In this document: positions 61,062-64,000 of the stretch, in pieces
Layout: every line of letters begins with the position of its first letter
How positions within the stretch are numbered: the stretch's first letter is position 1
Assembly: GCF_000429105.1 (NCBI RefSeq)
Contig: NZ_KE386848.1
Coordinates: 432,434-496,433 of the forward strand
From: Schaalia suimastitidis DSM 15538
GTDB taxonomy: Bacteria; Actinomycetota; Actinomycetes; Actinomycetales; Actinomycetaceae
Direction: 5' to 3'
DNA: 64,000 bases
Program-made: the position numbers and the translations under genes
Notes under the pieces: generated by a model
Database searches by the model: none
What the model was told of the DNA's origin: nothing
Seen by the model: only the letters and a program-made list of their open reading frames with translations

Positions 61062-62263
61062 AAGACCAGTTAATGTCCACCCGCCCACGCCTTTACACTC
61101 GTAGCCGCACCCTCCTCCTTGTCATGGCCTTGATCGCAAGCCTAAATATCTGCTTTGTGTTGTCGGCAATGGCTCAGGATGACCTCACACAAACAGTCAC
61201 CTCCGATGAAGCCAGCGACGATGCCTCCACCGTCATTAGCCGTGGCCACGTTGACCTTGGGCCACGTATCGTCGATGGGCAGTGGATGGTGCGGGCACGC
61301 GACGACTCTGGCCAAAAGCCCGTATGGCGCGCACCAGCAAATACTGTGCTTCACGTCACCGATGCTGCGCTGATGGATGCTCCAACCGACGACATGTACA
61401 ACTTTATGGGCGCAAGCGCAGGCCAACGCTGGTACGTCGTTCCCCAAACAGAAAATCCTCAGGCAGTGTGGCTCGGGTGGAATACCCAAGATCCAGCGGT
61501 CACCCAGACCGTTGACCGCGGTGTCACCATGCGTATCGGTCCCATCATGGGACCAGGAAAATCTTGGCTATTCCTACAAAACGGTACCTTTGGAGAACCG
61601 CTACTCCTGGTTGACGGACAAGTTCCCCAACCTCAAGATGTCTGGGTAGATGTCAACACCCACGTCCATGCCAACTGGGTCTTTACCGAACCCGGTATCT
61701 ACCTGGCACGCGTGGAATTTAGCGCCACAACACGCGATGGTGCAACACTCAGCGACCACACGGTACTGCGTTTCGCGGTGGGGGATAGCACCAGTACAGA
61801 CGAGGCCCTCGTCGCCGACACGTCACCGCTGCTGACTGCCGAGGCTGGAAACGCCTCGTCAATAGATGGCGCATCCAGCGATAGCAGCGCAACCGACGCA
61901 ACAAATCCCGCAGCCCAAGCCTCACCGGCGCTTGGCGAGCCGAAGAACAGCCTCCCCACCACGGCCCTGTGGATCGCCATCGGCGTCGCCATCATTGCTG
62001 GTGTCGCCCTGGTCTTTGTATGGCAACGCAACAAGCGTATTAGCGCTGAACGCGAATATGCACAGCAGGAGGCCAAAGCATGGGCCACCGAGTCACGCAC
62101 CGCAATTGCGACAAAGAGAGATTCGGTAAGTGCACGCAAGGAAATATCAGACACGCAAGACCCAAACGCGCGCAAGTCAAGCGCAACGGCTGCTGCGGGC
62201 GAGTGTGAACCGGGAACGGCAGACGCAAACACGCGCCAATCGGAGACCGCAACCGATGAGTGA
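61058..62263 (+). CDS. Surface-anchored repeat protein of the metal ABC operon
   Basis: The 401-residue protein has a signal peptide (cleavage likely after AMA near residue 34) and an exterior domain opening RGHVDLGPRIVDGQW and containing NWVFTEPGIYLARVEF. A low-complexity Ala/Ser linker, one transmembrane segment near 305-325 (ALWIAIGVAIIAGVALVFVW) and a charged cytoplasmic tail complete it. Proteins of this choice-of-anchor type accompany this transporter class. It may capture metal or a metal-bearing ligand outside the cell and hand it to the lipoprotein; that is inference. The ATG overlaps the previous stop. Confidence 0.83.
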   Translation: MKDQLMSTRPRLYTRSRTLLLVMALIASLNICFVLSAMAQDDLTQTVTSDEASDDASTVISRGHVDLGPRIVDGQWMVRARDDSGQKPVWRAPANTVLHVTDAALMDAPTDDMYNFMGASAGQRWYVVPQTENPQAVWLGWNTQDPAVTQTVDRGVTMRIGPIMGPGKSWLFLQNGTFGEPLLLVDGQVPQPQDVWVDVNTHVHANWVFTEPGIYLARVEFSATTRDGATLSDHTVLRFAVGDSTSTDEALVADTSPLLTAEAGNASSIDGASSDSSATDATNPAAQASPALGEPKNSLPTTALWIAIGVAIIAGVALVFVWQRNKRISAEREYAQQEAKAWATESRTAIATKRDSVSARKEISDTQDPNARKSSATAAAGECEPGTADANTRQSETATDE

Positions 62264-62996
62264 AATGCCGTTATCGTTAAGCAATATTTGTGTGAGCCTC
62301 GGCGGACGCCAAGTACTGACCGATGTCACCCTATCGGTGGATAGTGGTGAACTGGTCGGACTGATCGGCCCCAACGGCGCCGGTAAAACCACGGTGTTGC
62401 GCACCATTTTACGCATCCTGACACCACGAAGTGGCACAGTGACCACATCACAACCCCCACGCAATATCGGATACGTGCCGCAACGCCACGAATTCTCGTG
62501 GGACTGGCCCCTTTCCGTACGAGACGCTGTCATGGCAGCACTCACGAGCCGCATGGGTTTACTGCGCCGACCCCGCCTAGATGCTCAACGCGCAGTAGAA
62601 AAGGCACTATTTCGCACCGACATGACCCACCTGGCCAACCGTGTTGTCGCAGAACTATCAGGCGGCCAAAAACAACGGGTCCTGGTCGCGCGCGCACTCG
62701 CGCTCAACCCGGATCTACTCCTCCTGGACGAGCCTTTCACCGGACTCGATATGCCGACACAAGAACTCCTCCAAGACCTTTTCAATGGCCTGGCACACGA
62801 TGGTTGCGCCGTGTTGATGACAACACATGACCTGGTAGCCGCTAGGGCACACTGTGACAGGTTACTTCTGCTCAACGGAACCATCATTGCTGATGGCTCA
62901 CCACAATCACCTGCACTCAATACGCCTGACGTATGGGTAAGGACATTCAATATTCGGCCCGATAATCCGCTGCTTGATGCACTCGGAGTTGCCTAA
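62256..62996 (+). CDS. Anchored-repeat ABC transporter, ATP-binding protein
   Basis: The 246-residue ATPase of the zinc/manganese type has Walker A GPNGAGKTT, the Q-loop at VPQRHEF, the signature LSGGQKQR, Walker B LLLLDEP and the switch histidine in TTHD. The ATG at 62256 overlaps the upstream gene by 8 nt; the frame is open to 62130. It ends in a 1-nt overlap with the permease gene. Confidence 0.93.
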   Translation: MSEMPLSLSNICVSLGGRQVLTDVTLSVDSGELVGLIGPNGAGKTTVLRTILRILTPRSGTVTTSQPPRNIGYVPQRHEFSWDWPLSVRDAVMAALTSRMGLLRRPRLDAQRAVEKALFRTDMTHLANRVVAELSGGQKQRVLVARALALNPDLLLLDEPFTGLDMPTQELLQDLFNGLAHDGCAVLMTTHDLVAARAHCDRLLLLNGTIIADGSPQSPALNTPDVWVRTFNIRPDNPLLDALGVA

Positions 62997-63853
62997 TGCT
63001 CACGCCGTACGACTTCATCCTTGACCTATTTAATCCCGTCCTTGCATTCCTTCCGCGGGCACTACTGATGGCCTGCCTGGCGGCCCTCGTCTGCGGCGTA
63101 GTCGGTGTCCATATTGTCCTCCGTGGAATGGCATTTATCGGTGATGCCGTCGCGCACTCGGTATTTCCAGGCCTCGCCATTGCGTTCATACTCAATACGT
63201 CACTGGTACTTGGAGGCGCCATCGCTGGTGTCGTCACCGCAATACTGGTTGCCGTCTTGGCACACCGCGGTCGCGTCAAAGAGGACTCCATCATTGGGGT
63301 GCTATTTGCGGGCGCTTTTGCCCTTGGCGTCGTCATCATTGCCCATGCTCCTGGCTATGCCGGATCCCTCCAGGATTTCCTATTCGGCTCCATCACGGGC
63401 GTGCCTGCCTCAGATATTCCTGTGGCATTTGTCGGCACCGCCGTCATTATGGGCATGATGATACTTTTCCACCGGCCTATTACCGCAGTCGGCTTGGACC
63501 GCGAAACTGCGCGTGCAGCGGGCATTCCCATACTGGCAAGCGACATCGTTCTTCATGTGGCCGTGGCACTGGCAGTGGTGCTTTCAGTACAAACCATTGG
63601 CAATATTCTTGTCTTAGCGCTACTGGTCACGCCCGCAGCAACGGCGCGACTGCTCACTGACCGTTTGGGGACGATGTTCGTTCTGGCCCCTGCCATCGGT
63701 GTCGTATGCGCTGTCCTGGGCTTATATCTTTCGTGGTCAATTGATGTGCCAACCGGTGGCACCATTGTCTTGGTCCTGACCGTAGTCTTTGCCCTGTCCT
63801 GGCTTGCGGCGCCACGCCACGGCGTACTGCGTCGGCGCTGTCAGGGTAGCTAG
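62996..63853 (+). CDS. Anchored-repeat ABC transporter, permease
   Basis: The 285-residue ABC-3 family (ZnuB/MntB-type) permease has about eight transmembrane segments and the typical segments GMAFIGDAVAHSVFPGLAI and LLVTPAATARLLTDRL. It is the last gene of the four-gene operon, coupled to the ATPase by overlapping stop and start codons. Metal specificity (Zn or Mn) is not readable. Confidence 0.93.
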   Translation: MLTPYDFILDLFNPVLAFLPRALLMACLAALVCGVVGVHIVLRGMAFIGDAVAHSVFPGLAIAFILNTSLVLGGAIAGVVTAILVAVLAHRGRVKEDSIIGVLFAGAFALGVVIIAHAPGYAGSLQDFLFGSITGVPASDIPVAFVGTAVIMGMMILFHRPITAVGLDRETARAAGIPILASDIVLHVAVALAVVLSVQTIGNILVLALLVTPAATARLLTDRLGTMFVLAPAIGVVCAVLGLYLSWSIDVPTGGTIVLVLTVVFALSWLAAPRHGVLRRRCQGS

Positions 63854-63912
63854 CAGTTCAATGTCGCTGGAGCACGGCTGTCGCACGAAGAAATGCTGCC
63901 GTATGCGTGCCA

Positions 63913-64000
63913 CTATGTGAGGTGCCAACGTTCCACATCTGACTGATCATCCCAAAACTGGCGGTAGGTACCGTCACGCTCGTACAGTGCCTGATGTGTG
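63913..64000 (-). CDS. ABC transporter ATP-binding protein, C-terminal end (runs off window)
   Basis: The last 28 codons of a minus-strand gene read THQALYERDGTYRQFW and end WHLT-stop. This closely matches the C-terminus of exporter-type ABC ATPases (GTHEELL..DGLY..LW). The gene is convergent with the metal permease. Only the tail is present, so substrate and domain order are unknown. Confidence 0.75.
   Translation of the reverse strand, partial: THQALYERDGTYRQFWDDQSDVERWHLT

Overview
The window looks like chromosomal DNA from a moderately high-GC actinobacterium, most likely a relative of Actinomyces/Schaalia (Actinomycetaceae). This rests on actinobacteria-restricted families (SepH, DUF3000, DUF3159, DUF3710, DUF4193, DUF5998, the Rv2175c DNA-binding family), on a vegetative sigma factor beside topoisomerase IV genes, on gene order shared with the Mycobacterium tuberculosis Rv2173-2176 and Rv2680-2699 regions, and on an anchored-repeat metal ABC transporter typical of that part of the phylum. 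No insertion sequence, prophage, rRNA operon or CRISPR array was recognised. The species assignment is inference.

Layout. 0-5.3 kb: N-terminal part of a Ser/Thr kinase, an Rv2175c-type DNA-binding protein, a polyprenyl diphosphate synthase, sigma factor SigA, a tandem YbjN pair and a small zinc protein. 5.4-14.2 kb: topoisomerase IV subunits ParE and ParC separated by two double-GNAT proteins, then DUF5998 and a phosphodiesterase. 14.2-24 kb: a DUF4190-type membrane protein, the division protein SepH, the conserved DUF4193-DUF3710-OB-DUF3159 run, paired TrkA-type K+ regulators, an APC permease and a TRAM RNA methyltransferase. 24-33.3 kb: aconitase, an S9 peptidase, DXS, RNase D, DUF3000 and five tRNA genes. 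33.6-42.2 kb: a cell-wall cluster (Fem-type transferase, ATP-grasp ligase, Asp/Glu racemase) that probably makes an amino-acid cross-bridge, then thrS-HIT-pgsA-prsW, a NUDIX gene and tRNA-Pro. 42.3-48.1 kb: a GNAT gene and proline use (putA, putP). 48.4-55.3 kb: a complete type I restriction-modification operon (hsdM-hsdS-GIY-YIG/DUF4357-hsdR), genes joined by 4-nt overlaps. 55.5-59.2 kb: two tandem membrane proteins with variant leucine-rich-repeat-like heads and large extracellular domains. 59.4-63.9 kb: a four-gene anchored-repeat metal ABC transporter. The window ends in the C-terminus of another ABC ATPase.

Regulation. At least eleven genes have a TAnnnT -10 box ending 6-7 nt before the start codon, which predicts leaderless mRNAs; several starts are chosen on that basis. 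Gene ends, particularly convergent ones, often carry long, nearly perfect hairpins with no U-tract. acnA and putP share an 18-bp near-palindrome placed identically over their -10 boxes, suggesting a common regulator.

Most unusual signals: the decamer TTGACGAGGC occurs 13 times in 64 kb, on both strands, in several frames and between genes; hsdS carries a 12-bp unit three times in its spacer region; and the leader of the metal transporter operon holds two interleaved helices that could form a pseudoknot or switch.
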